Made by a program: the position numbers and the translations under genes
Notes under the pieces: generated by a model
Database searches by the model: none
Seen by the model: only the letters and a program-made list of their open reading frames with translations
What the model was told of the DNA's origin: nothing
In this document: positions 46,985 through 59,080 of the stretch, in pieces
How the letters are laid out: every line of letters begins with the position of its first letter
Position numbering within the stretch: position 1 is the first letter of the stretch
Assembly (NCBI GenBank): GCA_963969495.1
Contig: OZ018338.1
Coordinates: 49,933,473-49,997,472, forward strand
Reading direction: 5' to 3'
Length of the DNA: 64,000 nt
From: Ceratothoa steindachneri
Lineage: Eukaryota > Arthropoda > Malacostraca > Isopoda > Cymothoidae

Positions 46985-47800
46985 TATGCAGTACGATATC
47001 ATGGGTCGGCCATACGTGGCTCCGTACAAAATAAATCTTGTTCTTGAAGTCCCCGTGGAGAAAAGGTAAAAATCGATGTCGGTTTCTTGAGTTGACTTGC
47101 CCTCGATTTTTCCCTCCTTTGCCGGCTGTGAACTTTTTGGTAAGCTCAATTTTCTTGTAGATTTCTTCTAAGTCTAAAAATTCTGAAAATTTATTAATTA
47201 ATGAAAGTTATGAATTGTGTGGTAGGTTAATAAAGGTGTGAAAATGTTTTCTAGTTTGCCCTGGTGTTAGGGCATCACTAGCATGCTTCTTATTATTTTT
47301 ATTTCGTAATGTATTCTTCCTCCTTCAGTAATGGTGCTGACTGTCGTTGACAGCCAGGTTCCTCCATTGTTATATATATATATATTTTTATTTGTTTAGC
47401 TTAAAATACTCCACCCTCGTAGCATTTGAGCCTTTCAATGTTTTTTGTTATGCTAAATATCTATTTAAATTTTATTAAGTTTTTCATTTATTCTTTTCAA
47501 TTTGAGTAATAGTTTGGGCACTTCGCCGCCTCTTCTCGTTTATTTTATTCTCTCTTCTACTTCTTGTTTTAGTTAATTAGTTTTGATGATCTGTGATTGT
47601 TAGATTTAAATTTGAATTGGGCACTTCGCCTCTTTTTGTTAATATGAATTATTTTATTTAATTTTGATTCGAGTTAAATTTGGACACTTCGCCTCTTTTT
47701 ATTTTAAATTTTTAATATGGGCACTTGGCCTCTTTTGTTAAGGTTAATTAGTGTTTTAATCTGAAGCGAGTTCATTAAGGTCATTTTCCTTTGAGTACTA

Positions 47801-48198
47801 CTAAGTATATATCAGTAGTACGTTTTCTCTCGCGCAGGTGAACAGAGCTGTTCTACCAATTGCGCGTCTTCTGTTTCCACGTATATTCAAATCGATGTTT
47901 ATTGTCGGGAGTATTTCCTGATCGATTTTTTCCCAGGTCTTTTTCCCTAGCCTTTGGATCTCCATATTGATCGGTTTTAGTCCGATTATTTGATGTAGAA
48001 CCGATTGCCGAATACGGTCGATCCTTTGCGTGCCAGTTATCAGCAGTGTGGCTTTATTATGCACCCTCTGCATCATTCTGAGAGATGTACAGCTTGTCAT
48101 CTGCGTGATCACAGCCGGGTACACTAGGACTGAGCGTACCAAGGCCATGTACAGTTTTTTCTTGTTTGGCACGCTGAGGCTTCGGAAACGGTAAAGTT
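47801..48198 (-). pseudogene. LINE K, C-terminal piece of ORF2
   Basis: The frame reads PNKKKLYMALVRSVLVYPAV, MQRVHNKATLLITGTQRIDR and LKPINMEIQRLGKKTWEKI. The same positions in G read KKKIYNALVRSTLLYPASTL, QNKCIYLITGTRMRERR and EIIPINKVIEERTRKMQD, which identifies it as the post-RT C-terminus of the jockey-like family. The frame is intact to its stop at about 47801. Confidence 0.8.
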
Positions 48199-48201
48199 TC
48201 T

Positions 48202-48516
48202 TCAGCTATCTTTTTCTTTTTCGCAGATTGCGATGTAACCCGAGGTTATGTCCAGCAGCCTCACCATGGCAATGCCTAACTTGCTACACACAGCTTCGAA
48301 TACTCTCTCTCTGCTAGGTTTGGGCTGTCCGTCGACTACCCGCAGAGGTATTCTTGTTATATGGTCTTGGGCCATCTCTTCGAGAGAGTGGCCCCTCTGC
48401 ACTGGGTTTACTTTTCCTCCCAAGTCTCTTATTAGTGGTGACTTGATTATATTATAATTTCGTGCTTCCTTTCTTCTTATGATGATGTTTCTTTGTTTAT
48501 TTGTTGAAGACTCCAT
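48202..48516 (-). CDS. LINE K, N-terminal piece of Gag (ORF1)
   Basis: A 104-codon frame with an ATG at 48516 encodes ITRIPLRVVDGQPKPSRERV and TSGYIAICEKEKD. It is homologous to the gag start of H (RLPLRTEAGKTEPERG, PNGYVALCHKEED) and of J (IPLRLIAGHQRAGRQTV, PNGWAAVFW). It covers the first conserved, probably RRM-like, Gag region only and stops before the zinc knuckles. Function in this short form is unknown. Confidence 0.65.
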   Translation of the reverse strand: MESSTNKQRNIIIRRKEARNYNIIKSPLIRDLGGKVNPVQRGHSLEEMAQDHITRIPLRVVDGQPKPSRERVFEAVCSKLGIAMVRLLDITSGYIAICEKEKDS

Positions 48517-49419
48517 CTACTTCGTCGCTAAGCTTTCGTCAACGTGAACTGCCAAATGAGGAGATGAATAATGATGGGTGAACCTGGGGAGGCCCCTCAG
48601 ACGGTTGAGGTGTGGCGGACTTAATGATAGGTGGTGATAGAATCAACTACCACCATCCAGGGTGCCGCCCCATCTGAAATTTGCTTATAATGCTGTTTCC
48701 AACTTACACAGGGACGGTTGCATGTCCCCCTGTGGTCTTGGCAGGAACCTACCCTTAGAGATTAGAGCGAACTCTTCTCCAAGGCTTTCAGCATCGTCTC
48801 GTAACCGGGCGGTCTCTTCCGTAGAGTTCCACAGTGAGCTAATCCTCAAAACTGCTTTCCTTTACGTCTACAATTATGTCTATCAAAGTGGACTGACATA
48901 GTTGGAGCGAGACTAGATGAATGGCAGTTCAGTTTATTTCAGCTTCGCAACTCAATCGAGAGAGGGGAGGGGAAAGGTAGGTCGACATTAAGTCGCCTAG
49001 GAGCTGGTTAAGAAAGTCTTCCGGAGAGTCCCCGTGGAGATGGCGATGTGAATATTGACGTTTTGAATCTGCCTTTCCTCAACCTTTTCCTCCTTTATCG
49101 AGTAAGAGATCTAGTTTTAGCGTAGTTTTCTAAGTGAATTCTTCTGCCTTCATTCAGAAATTGGACATTGGACATATAAAGTGGGAAATATAGTAAAAGA
49201 GGGTTTTAGTAGGAGAAATAGTGGGGAAAATGGGGATATTTATAGGAAAGCGAAAATGAAAAGAAGTATGGAAGACAGATCCCTGGTGAAAGGGCATCTC
49301 TGGCTTTCTTTGCGTTTTGGTTATATTTTGGTGATAAATATATTAATATATATTATCTGTTTATGCACTAGGCATTCAAGCCTTTGTAGTAGCAAGTGTT
49401 TTTGCTCTCTACTTGGCTA

Positions 49420-52325
49420 GTTAAAGATTTGCATCTTCTTGTCCGGGTAGTTTACACCCAGACTTTGATGTTCATTTTATTTTGTTTTGTTTTGTTTCTT
49501 TAAATTATTGGCGAGTTTTTCGCACAAAATTTAGGGGAAGTTTTTAGTAAAAAAATAAAATATTAGCAATTGCTAATATAGTGATTAATTTCGCATGGCT
49601 TTGTTTGCAATTTGTGTTGTGAAGTGTGTGTTTTTTAAGTGAACCTTGGGTCGACGTCATTGTCAATCACAAGGCTGCTACTTTTAAATGGTATTGCTCG
49701 TCCTATGTTGTCAAAGTCTATTTGCTCGATTACAAACTCGGAGGGGAGGGGGGAAGGTACAGGCACACCTTGTCCCAGATCTTAGTTGCTCTCAGGTGAA
49801 GCTCCACGTTTATGGGGGTCATCCCCAGTTCACCATGGAGTTCACTCTGGCTTCTCATCTCTCTCCTTCGGGTTTCTGTTATGATGTAGACTGCCTTATT
49901 CTGGACCCTTTGCAGTTTAAGGACTTGTGTCTTGGAAACTGCGTTTATAGGGACCGGGAGATACAGGAGTTTTGAACGAATGCACGCGTTGTAGATTTTA
50001 AGTTTGTTTGAGGTGCTCAGGTTTAGGAATTTGAAAAATTCCCCCAAGTCCCTCCGTGCATTCGCTGTTGTTTTTGCTACATGACTCTCATACCCACCAG
50101 TCGTGATACGGAGTCCCATAACCGTGCCCTCCGTGCGGTATGGGATGCGTGCACCCCCCACACGGATGTCTGCCAGTGTTCGTCAGAATAATGGAATTAC
50201 ACGGAACTTTTGGGCATCAACTCTTCTCTCGAAAGAGTTGATGTTTTCGATTTCCACCGCCGTACTCTGTGCCATGAAATTCGCATTCCGATAAGGCGTC
50301 GTACATATCATTGTTATGTCGTCCGCAAATTGAACGTACAAGGAACCTTCTGTCAGAGGTCGGGGGAGGTCAATGGTGTAAATGTTGTAGAGCAGGGGAC
50401 TTATGCACCCGCCTTAAGGCACCCCCGCCTCGAGCTCGAACTCAGGGCCATTATAACCTTTGATACTCAGGAATGCTCTCCTCTCCATTACGTAATCACA
50501 AAGGATCCTTTCAAGTATGGGATTGAGGCCCAGTTGTAGGATTTTATATTTTAGGCCTCTCCTCCATACTTTGTCAAAGGCCTTTTTGACGTGGCGTAGC
50601 ACCAGATTTGCGTGGCGTCTTTCAGATTTTACTTTTGCTAACTTCTCGGTAATCACAGCTAGTGCCGTGTCTGTTCCTCGCTTCATTCGGAAGCGATGTT
50701 GCTGATTGTTGTGAGATTTGTTATTCCTGAGGAACGGATTTACCCTGTTGGCCAATATCTTCTCCAAGACTTTCCCTGTAAATTCTAAGAGAGATATAGG
50801 CCTGAAGTTAGCTGGACTGTCCAGTGGCTTACCGGCTTTTGGAATGAATATCATTTTCGCTACCTTGCAGTGGTCAGGGAAGTAACCCACATTCAGGCAC
50901 GCGTTCATGGTCTTCATGAGCCCCAATAAGATGTTAGGCGGGGCTCGAATTAAATATTCCTTTGTCAGTCCTGAACGCCCAAGTGCTCGCTGTCGAAAGG
51001 ACTTTAAGGTTTTTGAGAGCTCCTCGGCAGTAATTCTACCGCCGAGTCCTTCCATTTCCCTCTCTTGTGATGCGTAATGGTGAGGATGGGTTCTGTGTAT
51101 CTAATCATTCAGGTCGTTAATAATTCAGTCTTCGAAGTCTAAATCGAAGTCATCATTCGCTTCCGGGGATATCTTAAATATAGATGCCCAAAAGAGTCTG
51201 AATTCCTCTTCGATTCTTTCCACGTCAGTAATTTAAGTATTTTCACGTCTGAGTTTTATAGTCTTTAGTGGCTGTCCGCCTCTTATTCGTTTAACAGTCT
51301 GCCAGAATGTACGGGAGTCGGTTTCTATGTTTTAGTCTGTCAATTAAATTGTTCCAAAGTACATTCTCTTGGTCCCTAATAAGAGTCATTAATTCGTCAC
51401 GAATGTGTCATGTTTGTGTGTGTATTGATGTTGGGGCCAGCGAGGTTTTCTTCATTTACCCGTTTCCTATATTCCCTCGCGACGGATTTCATTCTTGGGG
51501 TCCATGAAGGGGCAGGAAGGGTTTATATTTAACTCAGGGGACGGCTTCCTTATCGGCTTTTAATAAATTTTCATTAATTTTATCCAACTCCTCGTCAATT
51601 TCCTCTAGGGTGGCATTAATTAAGGGTTCAGGGTTGTAACTTTCGAGGAGTTGTTTATACTTATCCCAGTTGGCTCGAGCGTAGCTCTTTCGTTCTGGGA
51701 TAGGGATTTGAATGGGGGAGGTTGAAACTTTAATGAAGATAACCTGGTGGTCGCTGGGAATAGGGGGGCCTGGCTCAATGAAGTAATTGTATGGGAACAT
51801 ATTGCTGGTGAGTACTATATCTGGTTTGGTGGCTGATCTGTGTGTGATGTATGTGGCGAAGTCTGGTCTTATTCTTGTCATGATATGTCTATCTATAAGT
51901 GTCTCAAGATTCCTGCTTGCTGGGTTGGTCGACGTATAATCAGAGGCAGCACTTCTTGCATTTAGGTCACCGGCAAAGAGAACGGTTCTGCCGTGACCAC
52001 ATAACTGCAGAGAGTTGGGGAGGGGCAAATACCCCCTCCTTGGGGATTGGTACCCTGTTGCCAGGACCAGGGGTCCCACTGCCTTACGGACCTCCACAGC
52101 GAGGAAAGATTCGTCGATTCCACTTATTGATTTGAAGTAAAGACCTCTTTTCACAGCTATAGCACAACCGTCGAAACGTTGTCCGCTGTGATTTTTGGTT
52201 AAGACTTCGTAGGGGAAAATCTTTAGTCTGTTTGTGTCATTTATTCCATGTTCTGAAATAAATATAACGTCTGGGTCGCATTGTCTTAATATATTACCGT
52301 ATACTTTCTGTTTATTCGTTCATCC
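49420..52325 (-). pseudogene. Jockey-like LINE F: endonuclease and reverse transcriptase, gag missing
   Basis: Minus strand, in order. Endonuclease: DPDVIFISEHGIND (catalytic Glu) near 52,270, VLFAGDLNARSAASDY near 51,970, SATKPDIVLTSNMF and IPSDHQVIFI near 51,750. RT (51055-50414): RSGLTKEYLIRAPPNILLGL, NFRPISLLEFTGKVLEKIL, VKKAFDKVWRRGL and GVP-stop-GG, where the Gln of PQGG is a TAA stop. The catalytic VQFADDITMI follows (50317-50328). C-terminus to 49730: KIYNACIRSKLLYLPVP and QRVQNKAVYIITETRRRE. No RNase H follows. The 3' UTR keeps a hairpin GGGTG-TAAAC-TACCC at 49459-49445. Jockey-like is a best call for the clade. Confidence 0.87.
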
Positions 52326-53044
52326 GTCAATTGCCCACAAAAAGAAACGACATGGTGCAGCGAATGCGCCCCAGAGGGTCATATATACGAGTCGTGTAAG
52401 AGCACAGAAAAAAAGTGCACGAAATGTAAGGGGCCCCATCGAACGATGGCCTTTAACTGCCCCAAAAAGGAAGGAAATAATAAAAAAAATAGAAGAAGAG
52501 GAGAAGAAGAAAAAAATCGACCATTTTCGCAGGCACTGTGAAGAAAAGTGAAGGGATGGCCTCAGCAAGGGCAACCCCCTCACAGATGGTCTTCACAAAT
52601 GACCTAAGTGCCAAAATATTAATTTGCATTACAAATGCAAACGTGGCAAATGCGGTAAAACCTGGATGCTACAACCAGGTTCTAAACGCACTTCTTAAAG
52701 CCAACAACTTACCATCCTTCATCGTGCCCGCTGATCCCGAATGCTCCAAGGCATTCAAGGATAGCGTGATTAAAAATAACCAAGAGAAAGCCACCGGACT
52801 AAAAGAGGTAATTGAATCTACCTCATCGGAGGAGTCCGAAGAGGAAGACGATGAAGTAGACGATGATAAAAAAGAAGAGGAAACCACATCTTCGGATAGT
52901 GATGAGGGCCCATGCACTCGCACTGGAGCGACGAAGAGTAAATCAAAAACTCCTAGTCCTCCCCCTAAGAGCGAAAAGCTTGGGCACGCCAAACCTGCCC
53001 CACAGGCCAAAAAGAACAAGAAGACCAAGAAAAAACACAGATAA
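52318..53044 (+). pseudogene. Jockey-like LINE G, C-terminal half of Gag
   Basis: The plus strand begins in the zinc-knuckle region: WCSECAPEGHIYESC (CCHC) and CTKCKGPHRTMAFNCPKKE. After a shift the 168-codon frame (52538-53044) has the conserved module LSAKILICITNANVANAVKP and LNALLKANNLPSFIVPADP. An acidic tract follows (SSEESEEEDDEVDDDKKEEE), then a basic end (KKNKKTKKKHR). The same module is seen in H and J. The Gag N-terminus is missing because the copy begins exactly where F ends. Confidence 0.8.
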
Positions 53045-53071
53045 ATACATCTCACAATTAAACGGAACGCA

Positions 53072-55794
53072 CTGAGAATTCTGGAAGTCAACACCAATCG
53101 CTGTACAGCGAAAAGAACTCTATACGGAAATTTGTTCAGGGAAATTGATGCAGATGTCATCTTAATTTCTGAACATGGAATTGACACTCGTAGCTACGAA
53201 ATGAAGATCTAGAACTACGATGTTAATCACAATGTACTCTCAAGAGCGGTACGATGGTGCCACCATCGCCATCAAAAGAGGGATGAAGTACAAGCCAGTA
53301 AGAAACCTCGAAGAATCCTATCTTGCAATAGAGGTCGAACTCGATATAGGTAAGCTGGTCATCGCCACCGGGTACCAGCCGCTGAGACGAGGATATTCAC
53401 CTATTCATTCTCTCTCCGGCCTATTTGGCAGAAGAGCCCCCACCATATTAAGGGGAGATCTTAATGAAGGATGTCGGGAATCGGGGTACAGGTCCTTCAA
53501 TGGAACTGGAAGGTGCCTGGAGACTATGATGGACCGAAATATGGTCCAGAGAATAGGCCCGGACTTCCTAACCTATATTCGAGGAAGAAGTGCTACAAAA
53601 CCAGACATTTGTCTGGCTAATCGTCAGCTGCCGTTCAATTACTACATTGAACCAGTCCAGGTACCATGTAGTGATCATATAGGGATCCTACTTACCATCA
53701 ACAGGAACCCTATACAAGTCCCAGCTCCAGTCAGAAAAGACTACAGGAGAGCAAACTGGGCACGGTACGCGGGTCTTCTCGAGGCCTACCGTCTACTAAA
53801 TCTGGACGAGGCAATTCTCGAGGAGATAGACGAGGCACTCGACGAGCTCAACGAACAACTTATAAATGCAGATAGGGCTTGCATCCCCCAAACCCAGTAT
53901 AAAACCATCTCAACATACAGATGCACTGGGTACATGAAAGAACTCTATAGAGAACTGAGAGTAGTGTTTGAAATACATATCAGAAACGCATAAGTTGACT
54001 CACTACAATGAAGTAGAGAGATCAAGGAAGAGCTCAACCAGTTGACCCTCGAACAACAACAGAGACGATGGGACGATGCGATCGAGAGCCTCAACCGAGA
54101 CACATCACCCCAAGACTTTTGGAAGAAAGTCAGAAGTCTCAGAGGATCATCTGGAAAAAAAGAAGAAAATGGAAATCCAAAAAGAAGATGGATCCATTGA
54201 AACAGAAGACAGATACATCGAAATAATATTCCGGCGTTATTAGGAAAGAATCTTCAGTATACCTGAAGAAGCAAACGAAGATTTTGACATAGAGTTTGAA
54301 AATAACATCATAGACGAGCTTAACACGGAAATACATAGAACGCAACCTCATCACCAGGTGCACAGACTGCGTGACGGAGACGCCGAGATCACCGAAGAAG
54401 AGATTCTTAGCGCATTCGGCTCATTCCGCCAAAAAGCCCCAAGCCAATCGGGGCTTACGAAGCTAAATTTCGAAAAGGAACCAGATAACATCATCGAAGG
54501 AATGAGACGTATATTCAACGCATGTCTGAATACGGGGTACTTTCCAGATGATTACAAGACGGCAAAGATGATCTTCTTGCCCAAGCATGGAAAGGACCGA
54601 ACGTTTAGAGAGAGCTAACGCCCAATTCCACTTCTGGAATTTGGTGCAGAACTCTTTGATAAGATCCTCAACGGAAGGCTGGTGCCTCACCTGGAAGAGA
54701 ACACCCTCTACAACCCTTGCCAATACGGGTTTAGAAAGAAGCGAAGTACGGAAATGGCAATCAAAGTCATTACGGAAAAGCTTGCCCAAGCCAAACGGGA
54801 CAGGAGTTACGTGGATATTGTTTGTCGGGATGTATCATAGGCGTTTAATAAGGTGTGGCTGCGATGCATGCAGTATAAGATCTTAAGGCTGGGTCTAAGT
54901 GAAAACTTGGAAAGAACTCTCTGTGACTACGTCATGGAGAGAGCGGCGTATGTCAGTCTAGGGTGCACGGATGGACTAAAGTTTCCGCTCACTGTGGGCC
55001 TTCCGCAGGGGGGTTGTCTGTCCCCCACCCTTTACTCGATATACACTGCGGATGTCCCAGCCCCTGTGTACCTCTCTTCCCTTAATATTCAATACGCCGA
55101 TGATTTCAGCCAGATAATCATATCTCCATGGAGGAATGCATCGTGGCAAGCTCGCATGACAGCAATAGAAATCGAAAATTTGAACAACTACGAGGCTCAA
55201 TGTATAATTAGAACAGACCAAGAGAAGTTTAAGGTGGTCCTCATTGGACGCACTTGAATTGCAGACGTGCGAGTGGGGGATACTCGCTATCCCTACACTA
55301 GCGAATGCAATGTACTCGGTATAAAAATCCCCTCTACCGGGTACACGAAACACGTCGAAGAAATAATTTCTTGAGCCTCGGCCGCTGTCAGAACTCTATA
55401 TACGTTCAGAAATCTACGTGAAAGCAACAAGAAGAAGATCTACAATGCCCTTGTTAGATCTACGTTGCTTTACCCCGCTTCCACCCTCTCATGTGTCTCA
55501 AAAACACAAAAGAGGCGACTTCAAGTAGTGCAAAATAAATGCATTTACCTAATCACAGGAACACGCATGCGAGAAAGAAGACGCCAAGAAGACCTTCACA
55601 GAGAGGCGGAGATAATTCCCATTAACAAAGTCATCGAAGAACGAACCCGGAAGATGCAGGATCTGGTTAATCGAGAACTGAGTGAAGAAATTACTAAGAT
55701 GATTAACGAGAACAGAAGAGCAGAATGTCGCGCCAGATTTCCAAGCTCCGCTAACCGAGTGGCTGGCGGGGCTGAAGTGCCGTTCTACGCATGA
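53072..55794 (+). pseudogene. Jockey-like LINE G, ORF2: endonuclease and reverse transcriptase
   Basis: Starts 28 bp after the gag stop. Endonuclease: LRILEVNTNRC, DADVILISEHGID (Glu), TILRGDLNEGCRESGY, SATKPDICLANRQL and CSDHIGILLTI. RT pieces: QSGLTKLNFEKEPDN, ACLNTGYFPDDYKTAKMIFL and LYNPCQYGFRKKRSTEMAIK. A stop at the AFNKVW motif follows, then VGLPQGGCLSPTLYSIY and catalytic IQYADDFSQI near 55,095. The C-terminus (55465-55794) is intact: QVVQNKCIYLITGTRMRER. There is no RNase H. About six stops and frameshifts are visible. This is the only plus-strand member of the group with pol. Confidence 0.88.
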
Positions 55795-56288
55795 TGAGAT
55801 GTATGATCTAACCTAATCAAAGAAAACAACCGATTCAAGACCAAAACTCAATTATGACAAGAAATCACCGATGAAGACAACGCAAAACCAAGAAAGAAAA
55901 AAACTCCGAATTCGACGAGAACTCTACCGACTAAGAAAAAACAAAAAAACCTATAACACACACACATACAAAGAATACAAAAACATTAAGCACGCACTTA
56001 AAAGTTTGAAAAAACATAAACAAATAAGCAATGCATATCACACAAAGTTAAACTAAAGTTATCAAGACAAAATGGCTTGAACACCATAAAAATATAAAAT
56101 CAACAAAAACAACATAGAATACACGCTACAAAGAAATAATGAAAGTGATAGGCCTGATAACCAGGCTCTAGCATCTCTTTGCACCCTACCACACTTCTTT
56201 CTCTCTTCACCCGTGTCTTTTTTCTCTATCTATCCACACACCTTATCGTCCTTCTCTACACGCACCCACACTTTAACTTAATTGTAAT
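55795..56288 (+). other. LINE G, A-rich 3' UTR with terminal hairpin
   Basis: A-rich, T-poor sense strand. The hairpin GCCTG-ATAAC-CAGGC lies at 56152-56166. A pyrimidine-rich stretch of about 120 bp follows, up to the motif TGTAAAAGTTAGAG at 56289 where unit H begins. Confidence 0.65.
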
Positions 56289-59006
56289 TGTAAAAGTTAG
56301 AGAATTCGCCGCTTGGATCCCTGATAGACGACTCACGTTAAGCTTGGTACAGCAGACTCCCAGCAAAAACTCAGCCCATTCTCGATCGAAGATTTTTTAC
56401 GTCGAAAATGTTTTACGTATTACTGTCAGAAGAAGTCGACACGAGGATATTTACTCGCAAACCAGATTCAGAAGGAAACCGCCGCTCACTTCATTTTCAC
56501 CATTTTCAACTTCATTTTCATCTATCGTCTCGATCACATTTCCTCTCCCACACCCAAAATCCTCCCATACAGGGGGGTACTAAATATAAAAGAGAAATAC
56601 TTTTCTAGGTCCGTCATACATTTCACCATGACTGACTAAACCTCCCACCCCTGCCTCCCCCCACCCAAGGCCCAATACCTTAGCTAAAGGACGCTGATAC
56701 TCGACCTCGTCCTAACTATGAAGAGCACTAGCATATGCATAATTGGGGGTACGGGAGGAGGAAGGTTTGAGGATTAGCCCACTGCCAGATACCCGTACCA
56801 GAGGAACCCCGGACAGTGGGCCGGGCTGCATCCTCCGCAGGGGAGTCTCGCAACTCCACCTGTGAGGGGAGCCCTAGACCATTGAGGGACACGAAACCGT
56901 CTCAGTGTAAGGTAGCACGCAGCCGCGGTTTTAAATTCCACCGAGGAAGCGGCACCCCCGGCTAGGGGTGGTTGATTCCGCGCTAGCCACCAAAAAGTCC
57001 GTCACTTTTCACCCCTCGAGAGGAGCCCACCTGGGTCCATCCTTTCATTATTCATCAGATTATATCAACCATTTTAGCGAGGGCGGGTCTACGGGATAAT
57101 TGGGGGGGAGGGATCCCCATAATACAAACATGAACCTAGAGTATAAAAGACTGCCACTAAGGACCGAGGCAGGAAAAACAGAACCAGAAAGAGGACTTCT
57201 CATCAGGACCATATATACTGATTTGAAAATCGCGCTGAAGAAGCTCATAGAAGTACCAAACGGGTACGTGGCACTCTGCCACAAAGAGGAGGACGTTGAA
57301 AAGATGGTAGCTCTGAGCAAAATCGGCTTATGACCGAAACTACCACCACAATTAATGGCGAAACGTTCATTTGTGTGCCGCAAAGTAGACCTTTATGTCG
57401 GCTCGCACACAAAAGAAAAACTTAGAGAAGAATTGGAAAGGGAAAACAAGTACCTCAAAATCGCAAAGATAGTCAAATTCGGCCACCATATACATGTTTT
57501 TAAAGTAGTGTGTATTTCATCGGAGATCGCCAATAAAGCTACTAACTACGGAATTCTGGCATTCGGAATGCGAATACCACCAGAAAACATCGACATAGAA
57601 AAATTCACTAATGTTCAGACCTGTTGCCAATATTACGCCATCGAGGATCACGTCACAAGGAACTGCCCGAACAAGAATAAAAAATATGCTTAGGATGTAG
57701 AAGCACTAGTCACACCTTCAGAGATTGTATGAAAACCATAAAAAAGTGCGTGAACTGCCAAGGGCCACACAGGAGCATAGCAGTAAACTGTCCAAAAAGA
57801 AAAGAAATAATAAGCAGGAAAGAGCAGGAACAACAGAAAGGAAAAGTTTCTAAACTAAACCAAACCTACGCCAGCGTAGCAAAAATAAGGTAAAAGAAAT
57901 AAAGGAGACCCAAGAACCAAAAAATAACATTAATGTGAACGAGGGAACGGGCCTGGATATTCTAGCCTGCATTATGTACGCCCACGTCCAAAACATCGCA
58001 CAAACGAGGACTTTCTCAGAAACGCTCAATCTTCTCCTCGAGAAAAACGGAGTTAGAAAGATGTGGTTCCCCCCGAACCCCCCCCTCGGCACTAGTATAC
58101 GGAGTAACCGCGGGCAAAACCCTTCAAGTAAAGGATATATTGAATATAGGAGCAAAGATGGAAGAAAACGAGGAAGTAATTGAATCCGACGAACCTAATG
58201 AAGAGGAAAAAGAAACGGAAACTTCAGAGAATGAACAAAAGGAGAGAAAGAAGAGCCAAAAGAAAACACTCAACTAAAGAGAACCAAACCGAATGGGAAA
58301 CACAAACCGACACGGAAAGCGAAACGGAAAGAGAGAAAGGCTGTCGTTACGAAGCGAGAGATTTCAAACTTAAGATCTTCGTAAACGAGGCCTATTCCCT
58401 ACCCAAAGGTATTAAACTGAATGATATGAATAAAGGTATTGAAAAAGGCGCCTGCAAATGGAATTACTGCAACAAAACAAGATAAGGATCTTTCCCAACG
58501 AGGTCAGAATCATCAAGAAGGATATCTTTGAGACGATTAAAAACGGCAAGTGGAAAAACCCCCAAAGAAAAGAAATAATCAGATACAAGAATGTGGAAAA
58601 CGAAATAACCAAATAAAAAACAATATAATACGAAAATAAATAGCGAAATCAAACAATAAAAAATCTATCACAAAGGCCTAAATGCCCCCAAACAAAGAAC
58701 TAGGAAATAACTACATAAAATAAAAGAAACTTCAGAACAACCTAACACAAAGCAGAAAATGAACAGTATAAATACAGAATTTGAAATCGACTTAGACGTA
58801 TGTTACCGAAAGGTACCCCAAGAAACAAAATTAAGATTTTGACAAGAAATATCAGAAGAAATAGATCAGCCAGTAACCTGGCTTTCTTTTATTTTTTACT
58901 CTCACACACACTAACACTCGCCCCTCCCCCTTAAAAAAACAAAACAAAAAAACAACAAAAAAACCTCATGCTATATTCTCACTATCCCCAATCTTCTCTC
59001 ATCTAC
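56289..59006 (+). mobile_element. Gag-only jockey-like unit H (2.72 kb)
   Basis: The unit begins with TGTAAAAGTTAGAG and has a long 5' UTR (to about 57,129). A broken gag (57130-58615) and an A-rich 3' UTR with hairpin AGCCAG-TAAC-CTGGCT (58868-58883) follow. It then reaches the next TGTAAAAGTTAGAG at 59007. No endonuclease or RT frame occurs between gag and the next unit. Part of its 5' UTR (about 56,765-57,060) matches that of K, which ties H to the same family. Mobility would have required pol from another element. Confidence 0.62.
57130..58615 (+). pseudogene. LINE H, Gag (ORF1) with three zinc knuckles
   Basis: From ATG 57130 the frame reads NLEYKRLPLRTEAGKTEPER and PNGYVALCHKEEDVEKM, then TGA at 57331-57333. 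The same frame continues with VDLYVGSHTKEKLREELERE and the first knuckle TCCQYYAIEDHVTRNCPNK. A slip in an A run leads to the second and third knuckles: CLGCRSTSHTFRDC and CVNCQGPHRSIAVNC. Then TYASVAKIR precedes the conserved module LDILACIMYAHVQNIAQTR with MWFPPNPP. The C-terminal KGIEKGACKWNY block matches RSGEFKWTF of J. About four lesions are present. Gag would bind RNA. Confidence 0.78.
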
Positions 59007-59080
59007 TGTAAAAGTTAGAGTAGAGTACAAGTAGAGTACAGTAGATCTACGAGTAGAGTACCGAGTGTTCTGAGTTCATC

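Larger units (their letters stand above)
47340..49130 (-). mobile_element. Jockey-like LINE K, internal deletion derivative (extent approximate)
   Basis: Minus-strand element. Its 5' UTR (about 48,520-48,860) is alignable with the 5' UTR of element H, sharing TTGAGGATTAGC and CATTATTCATC-type blocks. It carries the N-terminal part of gag (48516-48202) followed after 30 bp by the C-terminal part of ORF2 (48172-47801). Endonuclease, most of RT and the gag zinc knuckles are therefore absent. The 3' UTR has an irregular minisatellite (GGCACTTCGCCTC at about 47516, 47619, 47682 and 47719) and ends near a hairpin CTGTC-AAC-GACAG (47353-47341). It could only have moved with proteins from another copy, unless the deletion arose after insertion. 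Confidence 0.68.
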
